The notes beneath the pieces were generated by a model. It did no database searches. It was given only the letters and a program-made list of their open reading frames with translations, and was not told the DNA's origin. From a virus: a DNA stretch of 37,220 nucleotides. The stretch spans positions 1-37,220 of IMG/VR virus record IMGVR_UViG_3300007344_000086. The stretch is one strand, 5' to 3'. Shown one piece after another: positions 13,208-23,700 of the stretch (positions are counted from its first letter, which is position 1; every line of letters begins with the position of its first letter). The position numbers and the translations under genes are program-made.

Positions 13208-16200
13208 ATGGACACCCATGGCATGAAGTTTGTAGTTGACACCACCGGGGTCGCGAAAGGTTTTCGCGACTACCGGGCGGCTGTCGATGGCATTTTCAAG
13301 TCCCTGAGTCAGTTCGAAGCTCACGTCGATAAGACGATGAAGGGCGTCGCCAAGGCGTCCTCCAACCCCCAAGCCCTGAACGCTTTCAAGAAGTCGGTTC
13401 AGGCATTCTCCAAGATCGACATCGACACGGGCGCAGCTAAGAAGCTGTCCGCCTTGTCGTCGGCTATGGTCGGCTTCAAGGCCCCGAGCCAAGCGCAAAG
13501 CGCCAACGCGAAGAAGTTCTTCTCGACCCTGAGCGGCCTACCCGACCTGTCGGCGGCCTATCGCTCGGTCAAGTCGTTGAAGGGCCTGACCGAAGCCATG
13601 AACGGGTTCAAGGCCCCGTCGCAAACCCAAGCCAAAAATCTCGCTGCGTTCGGTGCTGCCGGCCTCAAGGCTGCGCCGGGCCTGAACGCGCTTGCCGGAA
13701 TCAAGAATCTCTCGTCGGCCGCTGCTGGGATCAACACCATCTCGGGCGCGATGAAGGGCCTGCGTGCGCCGTCGGCGAACCAGATCACGAACCTCAACGC
13801 GTTGGCGATGGCCATGCGTCAGTTCCGATTCAACAACCTCAGCGGATCGGGCAACTTCTACGCGACCCTCGGCGCGATCGGTTCGTTCCGTGCTCCCACT
13901 CAGGCTCAAATCCGTAACCTGCAATCCTTCGTTGCGGCAGTCGCTTCCATGCGTGTGCCGCCGAACGCGACGCAGGTTGCCACCGCGCTTCACGCCATCG
14001 CAAACGCCGCAGCCAACGCCGGGAAGTCCCTTGGCGGACTCCGCTCGGGCCTCGGTGGTCTGGGCGGATCACTCGGCCGAGTAGGCTCGCAGGCGCAAGG
14101 CGCGTCGCTCCAGATGATGGGGCTGCAAAACGCATTCTCGGCTACCTTCCAAGTTGGCTCCTTGCTGCGATCGCTGCTGGGATCGCTGACGATCGCCGAA
14201 GTCGGACGTAACTTCTTCGAGGCCGCGAACGCGGCAATCCAGTTCAAGGCGCAGATGAGCGTCATGAACAAGGAAACCGCCTTCGCGAACACGCAGCTTA
14301 GCTACATCAACCAGACCGCCAACAAGTTCGGTATGGACGCGCTGGCTGCTGCCCAAGGCTTCGGTAAGGTCGCGATCGCCGCGAACAAGACCGGCATGAC
14401 GGTCTCGCAGACGCAGCACATCTTCGAAGGCTTCTCGACCTCCATGGCTGTTCTCGGTGTTACGACCGCAGGGCAGAATGACGTGTGGCTGGCGCTGCAA
14501 CAGGTCATGAACAAGGGCTATCTGTCGGCCGAAGAACTCAACCAGCAGCTTAACGAAAAGCTGCCGGGCGCGATGGCCTATGCCGCCGAATACGCCAAGT
14601 CGCTGGGGATGACGCTGGAAGACGGCCTCAAGAAAAAGGCGCTCGACGCACAGGGCGTCCTCAAGCACGTCGCTGACCGCATGAAGCAGGACTTCGGTCC
14701 GGCCATGGCACAGGCGATGGATCGCCCTTCGTTCCAGATGACTGTTCTCAAGAACAAGGTCAACGAGTTCTATCAGGCAGTCGGCGAACGCGGTGGTAAC
14801 GAAGCCTTCGCGAACCTGCTGCGTAGCATCACCGACCGGATGGACCCGGCGGCGATCGACCGCTACGCCACCGCGATCGGCGAGGGCTTGAAGAAGGCTG
14901 TCGATAGCCTGTCCAACGCGTTCAACTGGCTTTTCGAGAATTGGGATTCGATCAAGGGACCGCTGTCCACCACGCTCAATCTGATGGGTAAGTGGATGAT
15001 CATGTCGGCCACCCTCCAGATCGGTCGCTTCATGGTCACGCCGCTGCTCCAGCTTGTCGGCGCGCTCGGCGCTGCCCGCACGGCCGGTGCCAGCTTCTCG
15101 GCGATGCTGGCCGGCCAGAAGTTCAACCTGATCGCCTCGTCGCAGGCGATGCAGGGATTGAGCGGCTATGCTCGCGTCGCTGCGACTTCGATGCTGGCGT
15201 TCCGCAACAGTGTCGCCACCTCCATCGCCGTGTCACGCGCTGCTGGCCTCAGCTTCGCCGCGACGGCAGCATCGCTGATGACGCTGAACAACGCTGGTCT
15301 TGCTGCTGCTGCTGGTCTGCGTGGGCTGGTCAACCTGCTGGGCGGTCCGGTGATCCTGACGATGGCTGCTGTCGCGGCGTCGGGCTATATGCTCTGGGAC
15401 CAGTGGAACGAGGGCACCAAGGCGATCACGGGGACCGAAGAGGCATCGAAGAAGATCAAGGATCGCCTCAATGAGGTGACCACGTCACTGTATCTCAACA
15501 ACGCGGCGGCGATCGAAGCACGGAACAAGCAGTCCGGCCTTGGTGGCGTCATGGGTCTCGTGACGACGGCGATGGAAATCTATCGCCAGAAGATGGACGA
15601 AGTCACCGGCGGCCTGTGGTCGCAGGCTGATGCTGTGCGCAACCTCGCGATCGAGAAGGCGAAGCTGGCAGTCACCGAGGCTCGCGCCAACCTTACCGCG
15701 TCGCAGATGGAAACGCCGGACGAGTTGTTCGCACAGGGGCGGAACCTCCGCAAGAACGGTCGTGGTTGGTTCCAGAAGGGCGTCCTCGGCACCTATTCCA
15801 CCCTGCGTGGTTATGGCGAGCAGTTCTCGTCGTGGAGCGGCATCGATCCGAGCGTCGAAGACAAGCGCTCGGCTGTCGCAACCAACCGCAACACCCTTGC
15901 ACAAGCCGAAGCCACCCTCGCACAGGCGCAGGGCACCACGACCATGGACATCGTCGATGGTATGAAGCGAGACCGCGAGCGCTGGGCGGCTGGTGTCACC
16001 AAGCCAGACCGTGTCACGCCGACCGAAAAGGGTGACGGCGCAGGTAAGGCCGCGCGCGAAGCCAAGGCACTGTCCACGGCTGTCGATGGTCTGATGCGTA
16101 AGCTGTCGGAGTCCAACGACCTGTGGAAGCTGTCGCAGGACTATGTCGCGGACCTGACCTCCGAAGCTCGCACGCTTCTCAACGATGGCTCGTTCAAGCA

Positions 16201-18145
16201 GTGGTCGCAGAACCTCCAGACCGACTTCAAGGCGGGGAAGGTCAGCGCTGACAGCCTGATCAAGTCGCTGGAGCAGCCGGGCGCGATCTCGCAAAAGACG
16301 CTGACGGAACTCAAGAACCGTTACGGCACGGATGTCCAAGGCATCATCGACATGTTGCGCGCTCAGCAGGCGGATTACGAGGACGCCGTAAAGGACGCGA
16401 CGATCAAGCAGATCGACCGCCAGTTGGTTTACCTCGACCGGGCGATGAACCGTCTGGCTGACAACAGCCCGGCGATCAAGCTGAACATCGACTTCGCTGC
16501 GGACATGCAGGCAGGGGCCAAGGGCCTTATGTCGAAGGACCAGTTCGTCGGCTTCACCGACACGCTGCGTGGTCTGCGTGCAGGCACCGTCAGCGCCGAA
16601 GCCGCGACAGCGGAGTTCAACACGCGCCTGCTCGCCAGCGCCGACATCACCAAGCTCACCAAGGAACAGACGGACGCACTGACCGCCGCCACCAACCGTA
16701 ATCTGGCGGCCCTCAACTACCAGAAGGCTCAAGCGGCCGAGAACGCCGCCTTTGGCGCGACGCGTCTTCGCCAGATGCGTGAAGAAAATGCGGTGCTGAT
16801 GCTCAACGCGAGCCAGCAGAGCATCTATTCGGACGTGCTGGAGGAAGTCCGCACGCGTCTGGAGAAGGGCGAATCCGTCACGCAGGCCCAGATTCAGGGC
16901 TATGTCCGTCAGGCCGAAGCCCTGTCGAGCCTCAACGACCAGTTGAAGCGCAACAAGGAGTTCTTCGAGAACAACGGCATCCGCAGCTACCTCAACGGCC
17001 TCAAGTCGGTTGGCGAAGCTGCAAACGAGCTTGACAAGAATGTCCTCCAGTCGCTGGAAGATCAGCTTTTCAATCTCGGAACGAAGGGTAAGTTCAGCTT
17101 CAAGGCGATCTTCGACACGATCCAGCAGGGCTTGATCCGTGCCTCGTCGCAGAAGATCACCGAAGGCATCACCAAGATGTTCACGAGCAAGGAGGACCGT
17201 GAGAACGGGACCGCCTCGCCGATGGGCAAGCTGTTCGAAATGATCGGCCTTGGTAAGTATGAGCCGAAGCAGGCGGCCCCGCTGGGTTCGTCCGCCGCTT
17301 CGGCCATGTGGGTCCAGCTTGTCAACGGGATCAGTCCGACGACTGGCCAGCAGACGGCCATCAACCCGACCACCGGCCTTCCGAACAATGCAGCCGTGTC
17401 GGGAACCGACCCGGCTTCGACGATCGTGAACGCCGTGGCGTCGATCACGGGCGGAAACGCCGCAGGCACCACCACCTCCACCACCGGATCGAGCACGCCT
17501 CCTCCGGCGGTGACCGAGGCTGCGACCCAGACGGCGCAAACCTTCGGCTCCTCGCTGACCAGCCTGATGCCGGCGATCGGCGCGTCCTTCTCGTCAGCGT
17601 TCAACGGCCCGATCGCTGGTATCTCCCAGATGTTCGCCCAGATGCTGGCGCAGCAGATGACGGGCGGCACGGGCGGCGGTATGGGCAGCACCCTCGGCGC
17701 TGTTGGCGGTATGCTGGGCAGCACGCTCGGCAAGGCCATCGGCGGCAAGACCGGCGCGGCTATCGGTGGCGCTCTGGGCACCATCGCCGGCACCGTCGGC
17801 GGCGCTTATCTGGGCGGCTTCAAGGAAGGTGGTATCGTCGGTTCGCCGGTGACCAAGAGCTTCGCGACCCCGTCGATGTTCGTCAATGCCCCTCACTACA
17901 AGGAAGGCACGGCGAACACCAGCGGCGGCATCCCGGCCGTCCTGCACGACAACGAGGCCGTCATTCCGCTGAGCCGTGGCCGCAAGGTCCCGGTTGATCT
18001 GGGTGGCGCAGCCAAGAAGGGCACGCAGGTCAATCAGGTGTTCAACATCCAGACGCCAGACGCGAACTCGTTCCGCAAGAGCGACCAGCAGATTGCCTCG
18101 AACATGCACGCACAGGCCGCTCGCGCCTACCGCCGCAACAACTGA
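13208..18145 (+). CDS. Tape measure protein
   Basis: At 1645 residues this is the longest gene in the window. It sets tail length and is ejected at infection. At roughly 0.15 nm per residue the tail would be about 250 nm long. The N-terminal 270 residues hold four or five repeats marked by FKAPSQAQ-like motifs (starting near 90, 134, 185, 227 and a weaker one at 248). Residues about 310-520 resemble the TP901-type tape measure core (SVMNKETAFANTQLSYINQTA, LNEKLPGAMAYAAEYAKSLGM). Hydrophobic helices follow near 590-730, then a long helical rod. The C-terminus is Gly-rich (about 1480-1540) and contains FKEGGIVGSPV and PAVLHDNEAVIPLSRGR, common endings in this family. The start follows AGGTGAG; ATG at 13223 is a possible alternative. 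Confidence 0.93.
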   Translation: MDTHGMKFVVDTTGVAKGFRDYRAAVDGIFKSLSQFEAHVDKTMKGVAKASSNPQALNAFKKSVQAFSKIDIDTGAAKKLSALSSAMVGFKAPSQAQSANAKKFFSTLSGLPDLSAAYRSVKSLKGLTEAMNGFKAPSQTQAKNLAAFGAAGLKAAPGLNALAGIKNLSSAAAGINTISGAMKGLRAPSANQITNLNALAMAMRQFRFNNLSGSGNFYATLGAIGSFRAPTQAQIRNLQSFVAAVASMRVPPNATQVATALHAIANAAANAGKSLGGLRSGLGGLGGSLGRVGSQAQGASLQMMGLQNAFSATFQVGSLLRSLLGSLTIAEVGRNFFEAANAAIQFKAQMSVMNKETAFANTQLSYINQTANKFGMDALAAAQGFGKVAIAANKTGMTVSQTQHIFEGFSTSMAVLGVTTAGQNDVWLALQQVMNKGYLSAEELNQQLNEKLPGAMAYAAEYAKSLGMTLEDGLKKKALDAQGVLKHVADRMKQDFGPAMAQAMDRPSFQMTVLKNKVNEFYQAVGERGGNEAFANLLRSITDRMDPAAIDRYATAIGEGLKKAVDSLSNAFNWLFENWDSIKGPLSTTLNLMGKWMIMSATLQIGRFMVTPLLQLVGALGAARTAGASFSAMLAGQKFNLIASSQAMQGLSGYARVAATSMLAFRNSVATSIAVSRAAGLSFAATAASLMTLNNAGLAAAAGLRGLVNLLGGPVILTMAAVAASGYMLWDQWNEGTKAITGTEEASKKIKDRLNEVTTSLYLNNAAAIEARNKQSGLGGVMGLVTTAMEIYRQKMDEVTGGLWSQADAVRNLAIEKAKLAVTEARANLTASQMETPDELFAQGRNLRKNGRGWFQKGVLGTYSTLRGYGEQFSSWSGIDPSVEDKRSAVATNRNTLAQAEATLAQAQGTTTMDIVDGMKRDRERWAAGVTKPDRVTPTEKGDGAGKAAREAKALSTAVDGLMRKLSESNDLWKLSQDYVADLTSEARTLLNDGSFKQWSQNLQTDFKAGKVSADSLIKSLEQPGAISQKTLTELKNRYGTDVQGIIDMLRAQQADYEDAVKDATIKQIDRQLVYLDRAMNRLADNSPAIKLNIDFAADMQAGAKGLMSKDQFVGFTDTLRGLRAGTVSAEAATAEFNTRLLASADITKLTKEQTDALTAATNRNLAALNYQKAQAAENAAFGATRLRQMREENAVLMLNASQQSIYSDVLEEVRTRLEKGESVTQAQIQGYVRQAEALSSLNDQLKRNKEFFENNGIRSYLNGLKSVGEAANELDKNVLQSLEDQLFNLGTKGKFSFKAIFDTIQQGLIRASSQKITEGITKMFTSKEDRENGTASPMGKLFEMIGLGKYEPKQAAPLGSSAASAMWVQLVNGISPTTGQQTAINPTTGLPNNAAVSGTDPASTIVNAVASITGGNAAGTTTSTTGSSTPPPAVTEAATQTAQTFGSSLTSLMPAIGASFSSAFNGPIAGISQMFAQMLAQQMTGGTGGGMGSTLGAVGGMLGSTLGKAIGGKTGAAIGGALGTIAGTVGGAYLGGFKEGGIVGSPVTKSFATPSMFVNAPHYKEGTANTSGGIPAVLHDNEAVIPLSRGRKVPVDLGGAAKKGTQVNQVFNIQTPDANSFRKSDQQIASNMHAQAARAYRRNN

Positions 18146-18202
18146 GCCTGACCGACATTCTAACTTGACATGCACCGACATTGTCAGTAGACGGTCAGGC
18201 TC
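18144..18202 (+). promoter_or_regulatory. Phage-type promoter of the tail-tip operon, flanked by an inverted repeat
   Basis: ACCGACATT (18151-18159), five bases, TTGACA (18165-18170), 17 bp, TAGACG (18188-18193). A second box, CACCGACATT (18173-18182), lies in the spacer, 23 bp from the first. The whole promoter is enclosed by a perfect 11-bp inverted repeat, GAGCCTGACCG (18144-18154) and CGGTCAGGCTC (18192-18202). The left arm overlaps the tape measure stop codon. Confidence 0.7.
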
Positions 18203-18220
18203 ATTCAAGCAGGAATCTTC

Positions 18221-18832
18221 ATGCAAATTGCACAATTCCATGAAGTCCGATTCCCGGAGGACATCTCTTATGGGTCCTCCGGTGGTCCGGGCTTCAAGAC
18301 CACCGTGATCGAACTGGCTTCGGGTCACGAGCAGCGCAACATCGACTGGTCCTTGGCTCGCGCCACCTATGACGCCTCCTATGGCGTCAAGAACCGCGAG
18401 GCGATGGAAGACGTGCTCGATTTCTTCCACGCCCGGCGCGGCAAGGCATATGGCTTCCGCTTCAAGGACTGGATGGACTTCGCGCTGGATCGGCAGGTGA
18501 TCGGTCAGGTTGACACCGACGGCGATGTCGAACTCCAGATTTACAAGCGCTACGAGCCGCTGACCGCGCACTATTACGATCGCCCCCTGCTCAAGCTGGT
18601 GCCCGATACCGTCCACTGGTGGGTCAACGGCGAAGCGCAAGACCCGATCGCCATCAGCACCACCACCGGCATCATCTCTGCATCCGGCCTGACGCCCAAC
18701 GCGGTGGTCGAAGCGCAGTGCGAGTTCGATGTCCCGGTCCGTTTCAACACCGACGAAATGCTGGTCACCCACGACGATTATGAACTGATGTCGTGGCCGT
18801 CGATCCCCCTCGTCGAACTCAAGCCGCGCTGA
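18221..18832 (+). CDS. Distal tail protein (DUF2460, GTA gp12-like)
   Basis: A 203-residue protein with the DUF2460 pattern: FHEVRFPEDISYGSSGGPGF at the start, then ERQ-like EQRNIDWSLAR, a helix (REAMEDVLDFFHARRGKAYG), GFRFKDWMDF and a C-terminal strand CEFDVPVRFNTDEM. Members form the distal-tail hexamer between tube and hub in alphaproteobacterial GTAs and related phages. It starts the tail-tip operon, 28 bases after the promoter's -10, and is followed by the hub, peptidase and megatron genes in GTA order. Confidence 0.87.
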   Translation: MQIAQFHEVRFPEDISYGSSGGPGFKTTVIELASGHEQRNIDWSLARATYDASYGVKNREAMEDVLDFFHARRGKAYGFRFKDWMDFALDRQVIGQVDTDGDVELQIYKRYEPLTAHYYDRPLLKLVPDTVHWWVNGEAQDPIAISTTTGIISASGLTPNAVVEAQCEFDVPVRFNTDEMLVTHDDYELMSWPSIPLVELKPR

Positions 18833-18838
18833 TCCCCC

Positions 18839-20344
18839 ATGAAAGAAATCTCCGCCGCCCTCTCTGATCACCTCGATCAGGAAGTCACCACGCTTTGCTC
18901 GTGCTGGAAGATCGTGCGTCGGGACGGTGTCGTCTTCGGCTTCACGGACCACGACCGCGACATCTTCATCGACGATGTCCTCTACGAGGCCGAGGCCAGC
19001 TACAACCGCACCGCGATCGCGACTTCGTCCGACTTCTCCGTCGCCAATCTCGATGTCAGCGGCATCCTCGATTCCGACCGCATGACCGAATATGATCTGC
19101 GCGCCGGCCTGTTCAACCGCGCCGATGTGTATGTCTTCGTCGTCAATTGGGCAGACCTGAGCCAAGGCATTCTCCGCGTCCGTCGTGGGTGGTTTGGTGA
19201 AGTCTCGCTGCTCAACAACGGCACCTTCACCACCGAGATTCGCGGCCTCGCCCAAGCGCTGTCGCACAACTTCATCGAAGTCTATTCGCCGGAGTGCCGG
19301 GCGGACTTCTGCGATTCCCGCTGCAAGCTCAACATCGCTGACTTCACCAACAGCGGGACGGTCACGTCCAGTTCCGGTTTTGACAGCTTCGCGGCCAGCG
19401 CGCTCCCGGACGCACCGACGACCGGGACCTCAGCCGGTGCTCACAAGACATGGGCGATCCACCCTTATGGGTTCCCCTTGGGACAGATCGTCGGCATCGC
19501 CGAGGTGCGTCTGTGGGACCAGCAGGGTAATCTCATCGAAGGCGGCCGGGTCACTGACATGGCCTATCTGGTGAGCAAGGACAAGTCGATCCAGAAAGCC
19601 TTGAACGAGGTGGATGACGCCAGCGAGTATGACTACGACGAGGGCACCTACAAGGAGATCGTCAAGGGACGCGGCCCGAAGAAGGCGCGCGACGCCCGCA
19701 TGGACACGGGCTGGCGCACCACGCTGATCCCGGACACCGTCACTGAGATGACGGACATCCGCCTGATCTTCACCTTCGACACTCCGGTCGATGTGAAGAC
19801 CGTCGAGATCATCACCCCCTCGCGATTCGAGGAAGCGCCGACCGCCTTCACCTTGGAATATACCGACGACGACATCGACGCCGTCGATCGCATCAAGGAT
19901 TTGGCACAAGCCCGCACGGCCTATTTCAACCTCGAATGGGGCGTCGCCAAGGATTGCTCGCACGTCTTCACCGCCGCTGGCCAGTCGGCCATCTGGGGGC
20001 TGGGGTCGGGTGACGACACTCCGATCAACATCGCGGACGTGCCGGTCGATATTCCGCCGCCCTACAACTCCGTCTCGACCTACGAGGGCGGGACGATCAA
20101 GTGGCTGTCAGGGCGCAATATGGGCCGCGTGGTCGAGATCACCGACTATGCGGACGACACGAACACGGTCACCTTGTTCGAGAGCATGTCCTACGCGATC
20201 GCGGTTGGCGACACCTTCGAGATCACCCAAGGATGCGACGGCTCCCTCGCCCGGTGCAAGCTCTACAACAACGTCATCAACCGTCGTGCGGAGGACTACA
20301 TCCCCGGCAACGACGAATACATGAAGTATCCCGATGCCAAGTAA
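18839..20344 (+). CDS. Tail hub protein (DUF2163 + BR0599, GTA gp13-like) with inserted domain
   Basis: A 501-residue hub protein. The N-terminal DUF2163 part (1-165) includes VFGFTDHDRDI and ends SPECRADFCDSRCKL, with Cys153, 158 and 162. The C-terminal BR0599-like part (about 405-501) has ITQGCDGSLARCKLYNN (Cys466, 473) and the usual VPGND-like IPGNDEYMKYPD. The conserved cysteines may bind an iron-sulfur cluster, as in lambda gpL; I infer this. Between the halves, residues about 215-345 hold a beta-rich insertion (LIFTFDTPVDVKTVEIITPSR, then FTLEYTDDD) that resembles a discoidin-type carbohydrate-binding fold and is unusual for the family. The last 11 bases overlap the peptidase gene. Confidence 0.82.
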   Translation: MKEISAALSDHLDQEVTTLCSCWKIVRRDGVVFGFTDHDRDIFIDDVLYEAEASYNRTAIATSSDFSVANLDVSGILDSDRMTEYDLRAGLFNRADVYVFVVNWADLSQGILRVRRGWFGEVSLLNNGTFTTEIRGLAQALSHNFIEVYSPECRADFCDSRCKLNIADFTNSGTVTSSSGFDSFAASALPDAPTTGTSAGAHKTWAIHPYGFPLGQIVGIAEVRLWDQQGNLIEGGRVTDMAYLVSKDKSIQKALNEVDDASEYDYDEGTYKEIVKGRGPKKARDARMDTGWRTTLIPDTVTEMTDIRLIFTFDTPVDVKTVEIITPSRFEEAPTAFTLEYTDDDIDAVDRIKDLAQARTAYFNLEWGVAKDCSHVFTAAGQSAIWGLGSGDDTPINIADVPVDIPPPYNSVSTYEGGTIKWLSGRNMGRVVEITDYADDTNTVTLFESMSYAIAVGDTFEITQGCDGSLARCKLYNNVINRRAEDYIPGNDEYMKYPDAK

Positions 20345-20750
20345 TCATGATCTGATCGAAGCCGCCCGCAGCTATATGGGCTGCAAGTGGATGCACCAAG
20401 GCCGCAATCGTGCTGGTATCGATTGCGCCGGTCTCATCGTCTGTGCGACGGCCGACGCCGGTTCGCCCATCGCGGACATGCAGGGCTACCGCCGATCGCC
20501 TGACCCTGAGAAGTTCCTCGGCCACATCCGCGACAACACCCTCCCCGAGATCGAGCCGCTGCCGGGAACCATGGCGATCTTCCGGGGCAGTTCCCAGCCC
20601 TGCCACATTGGCATCTTCACCGAGTATCAGGGCGTGCTCGGATTCATCCATTCCAACGCTTCGGTCGGGCAGGTCATGGAGGAGCCTTTCCTCCACGAGT
20701 GGCCGCGCCTGCTGATCGAAATTCGCCGCTTCAAGGGATTTGATTACTAA
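20334..20750 (+). CDS. NlpC/P60 peptidase of the tail tip (GTA gp14-like)
   Basis: A 138-residue cysteine peptidase. The catalytic Cys31 is in RAGIDCAGLIV and the His is His91 in PCHIGIF, with IHSN (105-108) behind it. These enzymes cut peptide crosslinks of peptidoglycan and help the phage tail pass the cell wall. It overlaps the hub gene by 11 bases and its stop overlaps the next ATG (TAATG), so the tail-tip genes are probably translated as a coupled unit. Confidence 0.88.
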   Translation: MPSNHDLIEAARSYMGCKWMHQGRNRAGIDCAGLIVCATADAGSPIADMQGYRRSPDPEKFLGHIRDNTLPEIEPLPGTMAIFRGSSQPCHIGIFTEYQGVLGFIHSNASVGQVMEEPFLHEWPRLLIEIRRFKGFDY

Positions 20751-23700
20751 TGGGTCAGCTAGTCATGACCGTCGTCGGCGGCGTCGCAGGTTTTCTGGTC
20801 GGCGGCCCGATGGGCGCTGCTATCGGTATGCAACTCGGTGGCATGGTGGGCGGCCTGCTGTTCGGTCCGTCGATCAAAGGCCCGCGCCTGCAAGACCTCA
20901 AGGTCACCGCCTCGACCTACGGCGCGGCCATCCCGGAAATCTATGGGACGGTCCGCCTTGGCACGAACCTGATCTGGACCTCCGGCATCAAGGAAACCAA
21001 GCACAAGAGCGGCGGTAAGGGTGCCCCCAAGCAGACGACCTATACCTACGACGCCACCTTCGCCGTCGGCCTGTGCCGGGGACCGATCACGAACGTCCTG
21101 CGTATCTGGGCCGACGGCAAACTGATCTGGGATCAATCGAGCAGCACCTCACGCACCATCGGTGGCACGTTCGGTAACTTCGACTTTGGCAGCGCTTTGG
21201 TCACCTTGATGAGTTCGAAATCGAAGGGCAAGAAGAGCGTAAAGGTCCGCGTCTATCGTGGCACCGAAGACCAGCTTCCTGACTCGCTGATCTCGGCTCA
21301 TAAGGGCGCGGGCAATGTCTCGGCGCACCGTGGCCTGTGCTATCTCGTGTTCGAAAAGCTCCAGCTTGACGATTTCGGTAATCGCATCCCGTCGATCACC
21401 GTCGAGGTGAGCAAGACCGAAGCAGCCGCCTTCCCTGCGATCGCTGCTACGTCGTCGGGCGCAACCTCGCCGATCTACAGCACTTGGTATCCTGATTGGG
21501 AGACCGGCCGCATCTACGCGAACGTCGGCGGAGGCTCCGTCAAGGTCTTCGACCTCGGCACCATGGCCGAAATGTATGCGACCCCGCTGTCCGGCGGGCG
21601 GACCACTGCGTTCACGCCATCCGGGAACTCGGGCAATTATGTCGTTCCGGGCGCAGGTCTCTACTTCTCCGAAGTCGGGACCGGCAACTCGCGCCCGATC
21701 GAGATGTATGAGATGAACGGGTTCAGCCGAATGGACACGATCGGTAAGGACGGGTCGTCGCTGGGCGGCGTGTTCATCGATGCCTCCGGGAACCTGATCG
21801 AGCAGTATGGCGCGCTGGGGACGGCAGGCCATACCTATGTCAACGGCGGCACCGGCCGGCAACTCTATTACATGCACTTCGACCACACCCGGTCGGTGTG
21901 GTGCTTCGCCCAGAACGATAGCATCCCTGTGTTCACCGAGAAGGCTCCCTTCACCCCGAGCAACGCATTCTCGGGCCGTCAAGGCGACAACTCCTCGGAG
22001 ATCATTGGCTGGCGCTCGGCGAACAACCGCCTCGAACTCCTGATCTATAACATCCCGGCCGGGTCGAAAGGCAACGTCGCAACTGACGCGAATGGTTCTC
22101 GCTGGACTCAGTCCAGCGGCTGGTCCAGCCGCACGGCTTATCTTGTCCCGACCGGACACACACGCTTCACCCCTCGGGTTGTGCTTTACGATCCGACCGA
22201 CGACTGCATCTTCGCGATGGGCATCAACCAGAGCGGCGTGGCTGTCGCTTTCAAGTGGTCGGTCCCGAACAACACCTACAAGTTCGTCACCACACCTGCG
22301 AACCTGAAACCACCGACGGACATGAAGCACAGCCGGATCGCTGGCGGCTCCTTCGGCTGGTATACCTACACGTTGTCCACCGGGGCGTTGTTCCAAGAGA
22401 TCGACATCCAGACCGGAGCCTTGACCCTCAACAAGGGTATTTCCACCACAGATATGCAGTGGGGATCGGCAGCAGCCGCCGGCGGCAACCAGTATTGGGA
22501 CGACCAGTCCGGCAGCTTGGTCATGGCCACGCAGAACGCCTACCGGCGCGTCTATTTCCGATCGACCGGCGAAGCCAGCACGGTGGAGAACGTCGCCCGC
22601 GCCATCTGCCTTCGCAGCGGCGTCCTGACCAACGATGACCTCGACTTCACGGAACTGTCGGAAGGGAGCCTCGTCGGCTACCTGATCGATCGCGAATGCT
22701 CGGCGCGCGATGCCCTCAAGCAGCTTGCCACCGGCTACCTGTTCGACGGGTTCGAGAGCGACTACCGGCTCAAGCTGCGCTCGCGCGGCCTGACCACGGC
22801 TGTCACCATCCCGGAGGACTGGATCGGATCGGGCGATGACGGCATGACCGTCAAGGAAACGCTGACGCAGGAACTCGAAATGCCGATGCGCGTCTCGGTC
22901 AACTATTACGACGTTGCCCGCGACCATCAGCAGAACACTCAATCTGCCAAGCGTGTTTCCGCACCTGTCCCGACCATGTGGACGGCGAAGGAAGAGATCA
23001 TGGAACTGCCGATCACATGGCAGGCATCCAACGCCAAGCAGTGCGCCGAGAAGATTCTCAAGATGATGTGGGCGAACCGCTGGAGCTACCAGTTCACGCT
23101 GCCGTGGCGCTACATGAAGTATGACCCGGCAGACATTGCTTCGGTCCAGCTTCGCGACGGCACGACCTACACCATGCGCTTCAACTCGGTGAACATCGGC
23201 GCTGACTTCACGATGGAAATCGATGCCGTCAGCGAGCGCGCTGCCGCCTATGTCTCGACCGCCGTGGGTAGCTCGGGCGACGCACCGGTGCAATATATCC
23301 CGGTCACCTACCCGTGCCAGCCGTTCGTCATCAACACGCCGTTGCTGCGTGACATCGACTACAACACGGACGGCAACTCGACGCTGTATCTGACGGTGGT
23401 CACCGACGCGCCGGTCTTCAATGGGGCCTACCTCTACATGAATGCCGGCGGCGGGGTCAATTTCGAAGCCATCGGCCACATCTCGGCGGACAACCTCTCC
23501 GGCCTCGTGGTGAATGCCCTCCCGCAGACCAAGAGCTACGAGTCCACCGACGAACAGACGGTCCTCCGGGTGCGCCTGACCGACGACGACGCCGAACTGG
23601 AATCGGTCCTGCAAGAGGATATGCTGACCGACTACCTGAACGCCGCTGTCGTGGGTGAGGAGATCATCCAGTTCCGCGACGCGGCGAAGCAGGAAGACGG

